A DNA stretch of 24,594 nt, from the IMG/VR virus record IMGVR_UViG_3300008050_000301, positions 1 to 24,594 of that record; one strand, given 5' to 3'. The stretch's first letter is position 1; every line of letters starts with the position of its first letter. This document shows, one piece after another, positions 1 to 7,533 of this stretch. The position numbers and the translations under genes were made by a program. Under the pieces are notes generated by a model. That model had not been told where the DNA came from. It did not search any database and saw only the letters and a program-made list of their open reading frames with translations. Origin of the DNA: a virus.

Positions 1-858
1 CCGGTCGATCCAGATCCAGTTGATCCAGATCCAGTTGATCCAGATCCAGTTGATCCAGATCCAGTTGATCCAGATCCGGTCGATCCAGATCCAGTTGATC
101 CAGATCCGGTTTTACCTCCACCACCACCCAAACCCCCAGCGGACAACGTAACACGTCTTGGCTTGGCGCGTCTAGATGATGATGGTGTAAAGATTTATAT
201 TGGTACTCGTAAAAAAGAAGATGCTAGAAAATTAGAAAAAGATTTAATGCAGGCGGCAGAAGATGAAGCTATTGTAGGCGGCAATACCAGCCCTTCTACT
301 GATAAGCTTGATAAAGAATTTAAAAAGACACGCCGCGCCCCAGATCCTATTCTTTCAGACTATGATACAATTGTTAAAAGAATAAAAGGTGGTAGCAAAA
401 GAGAACCAGAACCTCACTTTACAGTGGATAAGTCTGTTATGCGTGATATACGTAAGCGCTTAGGAAGTGAAAAAAGAAGTGGTATTCCCAACAGCGCGAT
501 TGATGCTTTAGTTACAAACACATTAAAAGCTTATCTTGCTAAAAAAGGCAAAATAACTTCTAGGGATGTTACTCAAAGTCGCGATATAATGAAATCAGCG
601 CTTAAAGGTATTAAAGTGAGCGAAGATCAAAAAGATATTCTTATAAACGCATTAGTTAGTTATGGTCTAGTTCGCCCAACTAAAGCCCGAGGCGGATTAA
701 AAGCTCGCTCTCAACAGAGACGCAATAAGGCTGCGAGACAAAAGCGTAAGGAAAAGAAAGGAGCAGAAAAAACAGCTGCACCGCCTGAAGCCTTACAAGA
801 AGTCAAAAACAAACAAACTTTAGATAGATGGCATCTTCTTGCCGGAATTAAAAAATAA
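1..858 (+). CDS. Unknown phage protein with VDPDP repeats, 5' end cut by window
   Basis: The reading frame is open from base 1, so the gene begins upstream and the TTG at 163 is probably not its start. The visible part starts with seven VDPDP pentapeptides, then a proline stretch (PPPPPKPP), then about 230 residues of charged, mostly helical-looking sequence. Near the C-terminus is a very basic segment (KARSQQRRNKAARQKRKEKK), and the protein ends in LDRWHLLAGIKK. That ending resembles the tail of the scaffold protein two genes on (SERMKRLAGLK). An LQE triplet just before it would fit the (L/I)xE consensus of T4 gp21-type prohead proteases. Position directly upstream of scaffold and capsid genes suggests a prohead core or virion protein. 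I do not recognise a family. The repeat is probably a flexible acidic linker. Confidence 0.6.
   Translation, partial: PVDPDPVDPDPVDPDPVDPDPVDPDPVDPDPVDPDPVLPPPPPKPPADNVTRLGLARLDDDGVKIYIGTRKKEDARKLEKDLMQAAEDEAIVGGNTSPSTDKLDKEFKKTRRAPDPILSDYDTIVKRIKGGSKREPEPHFTVDKSVMRDIRKRLGSEKRSGIPNSAIDALVTNTLKAYLAKKGKITSRDVTQSRDIMKSALKGIKVSEDQKDILINALVSYGLVRPTKARGGLKARSQQRRNKAARQKRKEKKGAEKTAAPPEALQEVKNKQTLDRWHLLAGIKK
4..108 (+). repeat. Seven in-frame 15-bp tandem repeats encoding VDPDP
   Basis: The unit is GTTGATCCAGATCCA, with variants GTC for GTT and CCG for CCA. Seven copies run without a break, and more may lie upstream of the window. The CCGGTC variant recurs exactly five units apart (1-6 and 76-81), which suggests growth by duplication of blocks as well as single units. 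All copies keep frame, so this is a coding minisatellite and not a CRISPR or intergenic repeat. Confidence 0.95.
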
Positions 859-866
859 GAGGCAAA

Positions 867-1310
867 ATGAAAAAATCACAGCTAAAAGCAGTTATTAAAC
901 CTATTGTAAAAGAATGTATTAATGAGGTTCTTTTAGAACAGGGCTTGCTTTCCAATATTATTGCAGAGGTTATCAAAGGGGTTCAGCCTATCCACGCGCG
1001 CGCTCCCATGCCTACTCCAAATAAACAATTAATATTCCAAAAGCAACAAGTTGAAGAGCAACGCCAAGAGTTGGAATATCAAAAACAACAGCAATTAAAA
1101 GAACAGAAAAGAAAGCTTTTAGATGCAGCTGGATTTGGAACTGATATTTTTGCTGGCTCTGAGCCAATTACCGGAGGTATCACAACTGAAAGCAAAGACC
1201 CATCCGGAGGTCAAGCTGGTGCCTTATCTGGTGTAGCCCCAAGTGACCCTGGTGTAGATATATCTGGCATTATGGCTGTTGGTGGAAGAAATTGGAGCAA
1301 AATGATATAG
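867..1310 (+). CDS. Small Gln-rich head-region protein with capsid-targeting-like N-terminus
   Basis: 147 aa, ATG with AGAGG 5-10 bases upstream; it follows the previous stop by 8 bases, so the two are co-transcribed. The N-terminus (MKKSQLKAVIKPIVKE) is a basic amphipathic helix followed by LLE and IAE triplets, which fit the (L/I)xE cleavage rule of T4 gp21-type proteases. The middle (about residues 53-84) is a Gln/Lys/Glu-rich coiled-coil-like helix. The C-terminal third is Gly/Ser-rich and ends in a short hydrophobic stretch (GVDISGIMAVGG) and RNWSKMI. Its place between the partial upstream gene and bS21/scaffold suggests an internal prohead protein comparable in position to T4 gp67/gp68. 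No specific family is recognised and the function is inferred from context only. Confidence 0.7.
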   Translation: MKKSQLKAVIKPIVKECINEVLLEQGLLSNIIAEVIKGVQPIHARAPMPTPNKQLIFQKQQVEEQRQELEYQKQQQLKEQKRKLLDAAGFGTDIFAGSEPITGGITTESKDPSGGQAGALSGVAPSDPGVDISGIMAVGGRNWSKMI

Positions 1311-1318
1311 GAGTCTCA

Positions 1319-1552
1319 ATGTCAAGCAAAAAACCAATTAGAGCAGAAGTACGAGCTAAATATTCTGATGAACCGATTGAAAGAATGCTTAAGCGTTTCA
1401 ACAAAAAGGTGAAAAAAGAAAGAATTATTGAAATATTTTTAGAACAAAAAAGATACGAAAAGCCGTCAGATCGCAAACGAAAGCTCCAAAAGAGAAGAAA
1501 AAAGGTTTTAGAAAAGCTTCATCGCGCTCAACAGAAGAATGCCAGTAGATAG
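1319..1552 (+). CDS. rpsU: Phage-encoded 30S ribosomal protein bS21
   Basis: 77 aa from the ATG at 1319, which has ATAGGAG five bases upstream; an in-frame TTG at 1292 lies inside the preceding gene and is less likely. The family pattern is clear: EP at residues 18-19, LKRF at 24-27, YEKP at 46-49, then (S/T)DRKRK and a long basic helix to the end. Escherichia coli bS21 (71 aa) has EP, LRRF, YEKP and ERKRAK in the same order and spacing, so this copy is full length. bS21 sits on the 30S platform near the 3' end of 16S rRNA and the mRNA Shine-Dalgarno duplex, so a phage copy could replace the host protein and change which mRNAs initiate. Virus-encoded bS21 is known from other phage genomes. 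Its place inside the head-assembly operon implies late expression. Confidence 0.88.
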   Translation: MSSKKPIRAEVRAKYSDEPIERMLKRFNKKVKKERIIEIFLEQKRYEKPSDRKRKLQKRRKKVLEKLHRAQQKNASR

Positions 1553-1579
1553 ACTATATGGTATTTCTTTCATTTACAT

Positions 1580-1587
1580 ACTAATTA
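1580..1587 (+). promoter_or_regulatory. CTAWTTA motif upstream of scaffold gene
   Basis: ACTAATTA in the 60-base gap between bS21 and the scaffold gene, 25 bases before the ATG. It is one of eight intergenic copies of CTAWTTA in this window. A late promoter is one possibility; it does not match the T4 late consensus TATAAATA. Confidence 0.3.
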
Positions 1588-1612
1588 ATCATAGATTAAA
1601 AGGAGTGTTTTT

Positions 1613-2743
1613 ATGTCTGCTATGTTAGAACAAGCCATTATTGACGCAGAGCAATTAAAAGAGGCTGCAAAAAAAACTGCTGAAGAAGCGGTGGTAGAGA
1701 AATATCAAGATGAAATTAAAGAAGCAGTTGAAAAGATTCTTGAACAAGAGGATGACCTAGGAGGTATGGAAATGGCGCCTACTCCAGAAGGTAATTTAGA
1801 GTTTGTAGAGGATCTCCCGTCTGCCCAAACAACTCCTGATAGCGAAATAGTAGAAATTAATTTGGACAAATTAGAAGAAATGATGGCAGCAGAAATAGAA
1901 GAAGGCGGTCTAGACGCGTCTGAGATGGTTTCTCGTGAAGAAATTGCAGAAGAGCTAACGGAAGACGAGGAAGTTGAAATAGACGAAGAAGCGCTTTTAG
2001 AATTAGTTGACGAAACACAAGAAATCGAACTAAATGAAACAGATCTCGCTGCAGCAATCATGGAAATGCTCAGTGAAGAAGAAGAAGATACCCTAGGGAT
2101 GCCCTCTGACGCAGAAAAGGAAGAGGCTAGCCAAGAAGGGTCCGAAGCAGCTAGCGCTGCAGCAACAGGAAAAGGAACTACTGCTGTTGAAGAGCTTGAA
2201 GAAGATAAAGCTGAAGAGGAAGCGCAAAAGGGTAAAACGCGTGACAAAGAGGGTCCAGGCGCCGGTGGAGGATATCGTCGCCACCCGAAGACGACCTTGC
2301 AAGAAAACCTAGATAAAGTAGATAAAGAAAAGAAATCCCTTCTAAAAGAACAAAAGAGATCAGAACGAAAAGTCCAACTATTGAAAGAAAAAGTAGATAA
2401 GTATGGCACAGTCATTACAAAGCTTAAAACTAAGCTTAATGAAAGCAACTTAACAAACGCTAAGTTGTTATATCAAAACCGCATTTTAAATAGCGTCTCC
2501 TTGAATGAGCGACAAAAAGATAAAATTGTCGAGGCTATCTCTAATGCAACTACAGTTGAAGAAGCAAAAATAATTTTTGAAACTCTTCAAAGTGCAGTGG
2601 GCAGCTTTATAAAGAATAAGGCTCCACAGTCGCTGCGCGAAGTTGTATCACGTAGTTCTTCAGCGTTTATTCCTCGTAAAGAGGTAAAACCCCAAACGGA
2701 TGCTTTTTCTGAAAGGATGAAGCGTCTAGCAGGATTGAAATAG
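1613..2743 (+). CDS. gp22: Prohead core / scaffolding protein (gp22-like)
   Basis: 376 aa with AAAAGGAG upstream, directly before the capsid gene as in T4-like phages. Residues 1-50 are helical (LEQAIIDAEQLKEAAKKTAEE), residues 50-215 are extremely Glu/Asp-rich, and residues 225-290 form a Lys/Glu/Leu coiled coil. The C-terminus is a basic tail ending SERMKRLAGLK. Abundant acid, heptad patterning and many (L/I)xE triplets (for example LKE near residue 18 and LQE near 228) suit a scaffold that is digested by the prohead protease during maturation. T4 gp22 has the same general character but is shorter (about 270 aa). The assignment rests on composition, architecture and position, because scaffold sequences diverge quickly. 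Confidence 0.75.
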   Translation: MSAMLEQAIIDAEQLKEAAKKTAEEAVVEKYQDEIKEAVEKILEQEDDLGGMEMAPTPEGNLEFVEDLPSAQTTPDSEIVEINLDKLEEMMAAEIEEGGLDASEMVSREEIAEELTEDEEVEIDEEALLELVDETQEIELNETDLAAAIMEMLSEEEEDTLGMPSDAEKEEASQEGSEAASAAATGKGTTAVEELEEDKAEEEAQKGKTRDKEGPGAGGGYRRHPKTTLQENLDKVDKEKKSLLKEQKRSERKVQLLKEKVDKYGTVITKLKTKLNESNLTNAKLLYQNRILNSVSLNERQKDKIVEAISNATTVEEAKIIFETLQSAVGSFIKNKAPQSLREVVSRSSSAFIPRKEVKPQTDAFSERMKRLAGLK

Positions 2744-2768
2744 AATAAACAAAAAGGAGAAAAAACAA

Positions 2769-4574
2769 ATGTCTATTTTACAAAAACTTACAGAGGGTGT
2801 CGTTAGTCGCGACATGCGTAAGGAAGGTGCTGCTCTTCTCAATAAGTGGGAAAAGACAGGTCTTCTTGAAGGTCTCAATACTGATAGTGCCAAAAATGGT
2901 ATGGCTCGTCTACTTGAGAACCAAGCGAAGCAGCTTCTAAAAGAGGCGGCTTCAACAATGGGTGGTGGAGATGTTGAAGGTTTCGCAGCCGTCGCATTCC
3001 CCATCGTCCGTCGTGTATTCGGCGGATTGATCGCTAACGATCTCGTCAGCGTTCAACCTATGAGCCTACCTAGTGGTCTCATTTTCTTCCTAGACTTTAC
3101 TTTCGGTGGGACAGATGTTCATGCTAACCGTCTAGGTTTCGATAACGGCTCTTCACTTTATGGTGGTGGTGTTGTTGGTGCGCAACTTACTGGTGGTGTC
3201 AATCTCGCTGGAGAAGATGGTACCAAAGCCGGTCAGTTTTATAATTTAACTAATGGGTATTCTTCACCAACGGGCACCGTCGCCGCGAACGACAGCGACA
3301 TTGCTGTTGTACTTACTGGTACTTTAGGTGATGGTGGCACGATCGATTTAACCACAGGATTTTCGGGTAATCCATTGGGTACATTGACGGAAACAGAAGT
3401 TAACAAGATCTTGCGATTTGATCCAGATTTGACTTCTGGTTCTGCTTTCGGAATTGTTGAGCTTGATCTGGGCCCCAACGGCGCGGATACCCAATTCAAT
3501 TACGATGATTTAGCAGCAATGTCTTTCGACTTCCCCGGCGACCCGCTGGGGGATGTTGTTCTTATTCGCCGTTTATCTCAATTAAGTAAAAGTGCTGATG
3601 GTGACACCACTAGTCAAACTACACTTAGATCAGTCTTTGTTGCGCAAACTGGAACTATGGCTATCGTCGGGACAACAATGGTTCAGGCAACTGCAGAATA
3701 TAGTTTCCCCATCAATGACAATTTCGAGAATGCCGGTGGGCAGATTGGCGCTGTTGTGGGTGATGAGCACTGGGGTCTTGAGAATAATGCAGAAATTCCC
3801 GAGATCAACCTCTCTGTTGATTCAGTGTCCGTCACGGCGATGACCAAGAAGCTCAAAGCTAAGTGGACTCCGGAACTTGGTCAGGATCTCAATGCTTATC
3901 ACAACTTGGACGCCGAGGTGGAGCTTACTTCACTTCTCTCCGAGCAGATTGCTCTTGAGATTGACCGTGAGATTCTTGAGGATCTCGTAAAGGGTGCTAC
4001 TGCTGGAACTTATTACTGGTCACGCAGTCCCGGTCTATTCGTAAACAGGAAGACCGGTGTTGAAGTTGGAGCTGGCGCTAACGCTCCCGACTTCACCGGT
4101 ACCGTTTCTGAGTGGTATGAGACCCTTGGTGAAACTATTAATGATGTATCGGCACAGATCCACAGAAAGACACTTCGTGGCGGCGCCAACTTCATCGTTA
4201 CTTCGCCAGAGGTTGCTAATATTCTTGAGTTCACCGCTGGTTTCCGCGCAAACGTCACTGTTGACGACGCAAAGGGAACTGCTGGAACTCAGCAGGTTGG
4301 CACACTTAGCAAGCGTTACGATGTGCTTGTTGATCCTTACTTCCCACGCAACCTCGTGTTGATTGGACGCAAGGGCAGCAGCTTCCTAGAGAGCGGTTAT
4401 GTATACGCTCCTTATGTTCCACTACAGGTCACGCCTACCATCTTTGGTACGGAAGACTTCGTGCCACGTAAGGGTGTCATGACTCGTTATGCGAAGAAGA
4501 TGGTTAGACCTGATATGTATGGTCTTGTCATCGTTCGTGGACTTCTAGGCGAGACTGGCGCCTCGGGCGACTAA
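2769..4574 (+). CDS. gp23: Major capsid protein precursor (gp23-like)
   Basis: 601 aa with AAGGAG nine bases before the ATG. Residues 1-59 form a helical propeptide ending in LLKE, followed by AASTMGGG; this fits cleavage after (L/I)xE, as in T4 gp23, between E59 and A60. Landmarks shared with T4 gp23 (521 aa) include VRR near the domain start, SVQPMSLPSG, a central helix with LKAKWTPELGQDLNAYHNLD and EIDREILEDL, then GGANFIVTSPEVANIL, the KRYDVLVDPYF strand, YVYAPYVPLQ, and a TRYAKKMVRP C-terminus. The extra length lies in a Gly/Thr-rich stretch (about residues 115-290), likely a surface insertion. C-ending codons are enriched relative to neighbouring genes, as expected for the most highly expressed phage gene. 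A strong terminator follows. Confidence 0.95.
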   Translation: MSILQKLTEGVVSRDMRKEGAALLNKWEKTGLLEGLNTDSAKNGMARLLENQAKQLLKEAASTMGGGDVEGFAAVAFPIVRRVFGGLIANDLVSVQPMSLPSGLIFFLDFTFGGTDVHANRLGFDNGSSLYGGGVVGAQLTGGVNLAGEDGTKAGQFYNLTNGYSSPTGTVAANDSDIAVVLTGTLGDGGTIDLTTGFSGNPLGTLTETEVNKILRFDPDLTSGSAFGIVELDLGPNGADTQFNYDDLAAMSFDFPGDPLGDVVLIRRLSQLSKSADGDTTSQTTLRSVFVAQTGTMAIVGTTMVQATAEYSFPINDNFENAGGQIGAVVGDEHWGLENNAEIPEINLSVDSVSVTAMTKKLKAKWTPELGQDLNAYHNLDAEVELTSLLSEQIALEIDREILEDLVKGATAGTYYWSRSPGLFVNRKTGVEVGAGANAPDFTGTVSEWYETLGETINDVSAQIHRKTLRGGANFIVTSPEVANILEFTAGFRANVTVDDAKGTAGTQQVGTLSKRYDVLVDPYFPRNLVLIGRKGSSFLESGYVYAPYVPLQVTPTIFGTEDFVPRKGVMTRYAKKMVRPDMYGLVIVRGLLGETGASGD

Positions 4575-4601
4575 ACCAATCTAATTTAGATTAGTTATAT
4601 T

Positions 4602-4638
4602 AAACCCCGTGCTTCTTTTGAGGTGCGGGGTTTTTTAT
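4602..4638 (+). terminator. Intrinsic terminator after the capsid gene
   Basis: AAACCCCG (4602-4609) pairs with CGGGGTTT (4626-4633). The stem continues inward through G-U and Watson-Crick pairs to a TTTT loop and is followed by a T run (4631-4636). It lies 27 bases after the capsid stop codon. It would end or reduce transcription after the most abundant structural mRNA. Confidence 0.88.
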
Positions 4639-4647
4639 ATCCAAATA

Positions 4648-4655
4648 ACTATTTA
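4648..4655 (+). promoter_or_regulatory. CTAWTTA motif after the terminator
   Basis: ACTATTTA, then TTATA, lies just after the capsid terminator and 23 bases before the next ATG. A new initiation point is expected after a strong terminator, so this copy is the best-placed promoter candidate of the set. Function is inferred. Confidence 0.35.
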
Positions 4656-4677
4656 TTATACACAAGGAGGATTCTAG

Positions 4678-4848
4678 ATGAACCCACGAATAAAAAAGTA
4701 CTTAAGACTAAAAGCCAAAGCCGAAAAAGCTGCAGCAGCTGTTGAAGCTGTTGAAGCCGTAGTAGAGGTAGAAGAAGCTGCAGTTGTTGAGGAAGTTAAA
4801 GTTGTAAAAAAGAAGAAACCGCTGTGGTCTAGAAAGAAGAAAGACTAA
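4678..4848 (+). CDS. 56-aa Lys/Ala/Glu-rich protein, function unknown
   Basis: A short frame with a near-perfect Shine-Dalgarno (AAGGAGG, 4664-4670) seven bases before its ATG. The N-terminus is basic (MNPRIKKYLRLKAKAEKA), the middle alternates Ala, Val and Glu (roughly residues 18-41) and would form an acidic helix, and the C-terminus is strongly basic (KKKKPLWSRKKKD). There is no signal peptide or membrane segment. The strong ribosome site, isolation by a terminator on the left, and place between capsid and neck genes suggest a well-translated structural or DNA-associated protein. I do not recognise a family; it shows no resemblance to T4 Soc or Hoc that I can see. Confidence 0.75.
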   Translation: MNPRIKKYLRLKAKAEKAAAAVEAVEAVVEVEEAAVVEEVKVVKKKKPLWSRKKKD

Positions 4849-4870
4849 TCTGCCATTTAACACTCCTTTA

Positions 4871-4878
4871 ACTATTTA
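4871..4878 (+). promoter_or_regulatory. CTAWTTA motif upstream of neck gene
   Basis: ACTATTTA followed by CTATGAGGAGGA, 19 bases before the ATG at 4898. The order motif, short spacer, Shine-Dalgarno, ATG is the same as at 4648 and 23397. Confidence 0.32.
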
Positions 4879-4897
4879 CTATGAGGAGGACTATTAA

Positions 4898-6169
4898 ATG
4901 GCAGCGCCTACTTTAACACCTTCAGCTACTACTAGTGCAATTACATTAACTTCTGGTAGCACTTTCACAATTGCCGAAACAGCTGCAACGCTAGGTCAAT
5001 TTCCCTTCAGTGTATATACCGATGATGATTATTTTTTATCTGGAGCATCAGATCAAGTTGCCTATGTTTATAAAAAACTAGGCGGTGATGTATTAGACAT
5101 TGAATTATCAAGTTCGCAAGTATTTGCTGCCTATCAAGAATCTGTTTTAGAATATTCTTATCTTCTCAATATCCATCAAGCAAAGAACTCTATTGGCGAT
5201 CTTTTAGGCGCAAAAACCGGTTCTTTTGATGAAGAAGGTCAATTGCAGGATGATACTGATTTAGAAGATGTAGCTTTAAAATTTCCCAAATTTAAGTTTG
5301 AATATGCCCGCCGCGTGGCTCATGGTTATGCCACGGAAGCAGGGTTCGGTGGAACTACTCCAATTTATTCTGCAAGTTTTACTACAACTCCGGAAAAACA
5401 AGATTATGATTTACAGCAAATCATATCTTCATCAGCAGATGATGGAGACTTCGGCACCCCTAATCCTGTAGGTGCATCGCGTGTTAATATTACTAAGGTA
5501 TATTATAAAACTCCGCAAGCTATGTGGAGGTTTTATGGCTATTATGGTGGTTTAAACACTGTTGGTGATTTAGCGAGTTATGGTCAGTATGCCGATGACA
5601 GTCAATTCCAATTGGTACCAACATGGCAAAATAAAGCTCAAGCCATGGCTTTTGAAGATGCTATATATACGAGAAATAGCCAGTATAGCTATGAAATTAA
5701 AGATGATAAATTAAGAATATTCCCTAATAGTGTGACAACTGGTCCTAAAACGATGTGGGTTGAGTTTTTTGTAGATAGCAATACTCCATGGAAAGAAAGT
5801 ACCGATGTGGATTATGGGGTTAATGGTATTAATAATATCAATACATTGCCTTTTGAAAACACACCGTATCAAAATATTAATTCAATCGGCAAACAATGGA
5901 TAAGAAGATTCGCATTAGCTGTATGCAAGGAAATGTTAGGTAATATTCGTTCTAAATTCACCACTATTCCTATACCTGGCGACAGTGTAACATTGGACGG
6001 TCCAGCGCTCCTTAGTCAAGGACAAGCAGAGCAAGAAAAACTGCGCGAAGAATTAAAAACCATATTTGACGAACTTACATATGTTAAAGTAGCACAAGGA
6101 GACGTTGAATTATCAGATGCCATAAACAGTGTCGAATCGAAGATACCAATGCTAATATTTACAGGATAA
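4898..6169 (+). CDS. Neck / head-tail connector protein (gp13-like)
   Basis: 423 aa with GAGGAGGA seven bases before the ATG. The N-terminus is Thr/Ser-rich and probably exposed. The body contains many aromatic strands (KVYYKTPQAMWRFYGYYGG), typical of phage connector proteins. The C-terminal section (about residues 329-420) is helical: IGKQWIRRFALAVCKEMLG, then IRSKFTTIPIPGDSVTLDG, then a Glu/Lys helix (QAEQEKLREELKTIFDEL). That C-terminal pattern matches what I remember of marine T4-like neck proteins. Order fits: capsid, neck (13, 14), then 15 and sheath 18. T4 gp13 is shorter (309 aa), so assignment to gp13 is by position and general pattern rather than firm homology. Confidence 0.62.
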   Translation: MAAPTLTPSATTSAITLTSGSTFTIAETAATLGQFPFSVYTDDDYFLSGASDQVAYVYKKLGGDVLDIELSSSQVFAAYQESVLEYSYLLNIHQAKNSIGDLLGAKTGSFDEEGQLQDDTDLEDVALKFPKFKFEYARRVAHGYATEAGFGGTTPIYSASFTTTPEKQDYDLQQIISSSADDGDFGTPNPVGASRVNITKVYYKTPQAMWRFYGYYGGLNTVGDLASYGQYADDSQFQLVPTWQNKAQAMAFEDAIYTRNSQYSYEIKDDKLRIFPNSVTTGPKTMWVEFFVDSNTPWKESTDVDYGVNGINNINTLPFENTPYQNINSIGKQWIRRFALAVCKEMLGNIRSKFTTIPIPGDSVTLDGPALLSQGQAEQEKLREELKTIFDELTYVKVAQGDVELSDAINSVESKIPMLIFTG

Positions 6170-6177
6170 ACAAGTAA

Positions 6178-6669
6178 ATGCCTAAACCAAATGAATGGTC
6201 ACAACCAGCAGAAGCCCCGCCTCCTTTATTTTTAGGTAAAAAAGAGCGGGACCTCGTAAAACAAGTCAATGATGAGCTTATTGAGCGTGTCATTGGACAA
6301 GGCGTTTTTTATTATCCAATTAGTATGGAATATACCAATTATCATTCATTGTATGGAGAGGCAATTGAAAAATCGTTTTTAGCACCCATAAGAGTTTATG
6401 CGTTAATTATGTGGGAAGGCTATACAACTGAGGTTACTAAAATGGGAATTGACAAAAGGCTTTCTATTATTGTTCATTTCCACAATAGAAGACTGACTGA
6501 AGACCAAAATTTATATGTTAGAGAGGGGGATTTTGTTAAATATGGTGATACTTTTTTTGAAATAGTATCATGGAACCAGCCTAAACAAATATTTGGTCAG
6601 GTAGAGCATAAAATGGAAGTAGAAGCAAAGTGTATCAAAGCACGTTCAGGGTTATTTAATGCCAAGTAA
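6178..6669 (+). CDS. Neck / head-closure protein (gp14-like)
   Basis: 163 aa. It starts 8 bases after the previous stop with only a weak ribosome site (AGGA), so it probably depends on upstream translation. After a Pro-rich start, the segment LVKQVNDELIERVIGQGVFY followed by YPISM resembles the opening of T4-type gp14 and other head-closure proteins, which have a helix, an invariant-looking G, then a YYLP-like strand. The rest is beta-rich (IRVYALIMWEGYTTEV, LSIIVHFHNRRL, YGDTFFEIVSW), as in a small barrel. T4 gp14 is 256 aa, so this is a reduced form. Its 3' end overlaps the next gene by 11 bases, which implies translational coupling. Confidence 0.55.
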   Translation: MPKPNEWSQPAEAPPPLFLGKKERDLVKQVNDELIERVIGQGVFYYPISMEYTNYHSLYGEAIEKSFLAPIRVYALIMWEGYTTEVTKMGIDKRLSIIVHFHNRRLTEDQNLYVREGDFVKYGDTFFEIVSWNQPKQIFGQVEHKMEVEAKCIKARSGLFNAK

Positions 6670-7531
6670 AAAATACTATTATGAAATAGAGCTTTCCACA
6701 CTGGAAACCATTGATTATGCTTTTTATGATTTTGTTAATGATAAAATGAATAATTTTTCTAATACCAATGAAGGCTGGAAAAAAGTGCCTATATTATGGG
6801 TCAGCGCAGAAAGAGCATTTTTAGCTAAAAACAACAAAGAACTTATGGATGCAGACGGCACATTAAAACTGCCACTTATTACCATTGAAAGAACTTCTGT
6901 TTCTAAAGATTTAAATAAAAAAGGCGTTTTTTGGGGCAATCCTGTATTTCATACAGACCCAGCAAGAGGGGGTAGAATTGTTGTAGGTCGCAGAATTGTT
7001 AATGATAAGACTACTAATTTTGCAGCTGCGGATAATATTAAAAAACTACCTACTGATGGCACCACAGTTAATCGTACCCCTGGAAATCAAGCTTATTACC
7101 CCAGTGTTAATAAAAAAGTGGTCTATGAGACCATTACTCTTCCCGTGCCTGTTTATTTAACTATGAATTATGAACTTACAGTGCGATGCGAATATATGCA
7201 ACAGATGAATACATTAACTTCACCTTTTGCCACTTTAGGAGGTCACATTAATTCATTCATGATTAATAGAGATGGGCATAAATATGAAACGTTTTTGCAG
7301 TCTAATTTTTCTTACAATAATAATGTCTCCAACATGGGAGAAAGCGAAAGAACATTTGAGACTACTTTTACATTTGAAGTTTTAGGTTATATCATGGGAG
7401 AGTCTCCTAATGGCGATAGACCTAAAGCTATAAAAACTCAAAATGCTGTAGAAGTAAAAATACCAAGAGAACGCGTTATTTTGGGAGATATACCAGAGTA
7501 TGGCGATGGTAAAGGATTTTACCGAGAATAA
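6659..7531 (+). CDS. gp15: Tail completion / sheath-stabiliser protein (gp15-like)
   Basis: 290 aa. The ATG lies inside the last codons of the preceding gene. The layout follows T4 gp15 (272 aa): a VPILWVSAERAF strand near residue 43 (T4 has RVPITYASKEHF), LPLITIER, a KKVVYETITLPVPVYLTMNY strand (T4 has a MIYELSIFTRY strand here), then EYMQQMNTLTSPFATLGG, an NNNVSNMGESERTFETTFTF segment, and FEVLGYIMGE (T4 has FEVNGWMYPP). gp15 caps the tail tube and sheath and joins the tail to the neck. Immediate position before the sheath gene supports this. The N-terminus and the Gly/Asn-rich loop around residues 95-140 differ from T4. Confidence 0.68.
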   Translation: MPSKKYYYEIELSTLETIDYAFYDFVNDKMNNFSNTNEGWKKVPILWVSAERAFLAKNNKELMDADGTLKLPLITIERTSVSKDLNKKGVFWGNPVFHTDPARGGRIVVGRRIVNDKTTNFAAADNIKKLPTDGTTVNRTPGNQAYYPSVNKKVVYETITLPVPVYLTMNYELTVRCEYMQQMNTLTSPFATLGGHINSFMINRDGHKYETFLQSNFSYNNNVSNMGESERTFETTFTFEVLGYIMGESPNGDRPKAIKTQNAVEVKIPRERVILGDIPEYGDGKGFYRE

Positions 7532-7533
7532 TA

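Noticed and set aside
4-108. Tandem repeat array considered as CRISPR or an origin iteron
   Set aside because: Units are contiguous without spacers, all in one reading frame, and encode a regular pentapeptide continuous with a long protein.
163-165. TTG at 163 as the start of the first gene
   Set aside because: The frame is open to base 1 and codes for repeats and a proline linker in the same frame; no ribosome site precedes the TTG.
1292-1318. TTG at 1292 as the bS21 start
   Set aside because: It lies inside the preceding gene without a ribosome site, whereas the ATG at 1319 has ATAGGAG at good spacing and gives a normal bS21 length.
1705-2448. Long minus-strand open frame opposite the scaffold gene
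   Set aside because: It is Ser-rich because it is antisense to Glu-rich codons; no ribosome site or family pattern, and every real gene here is on the + strand.
3592-4362. Two + strand open frames inside the capsid gene (3592-3843 and 4057-4362)
   Set aside because: Both lie wholly within the gp23-like gene in another frame and have no ribosome site or conserved pattern.
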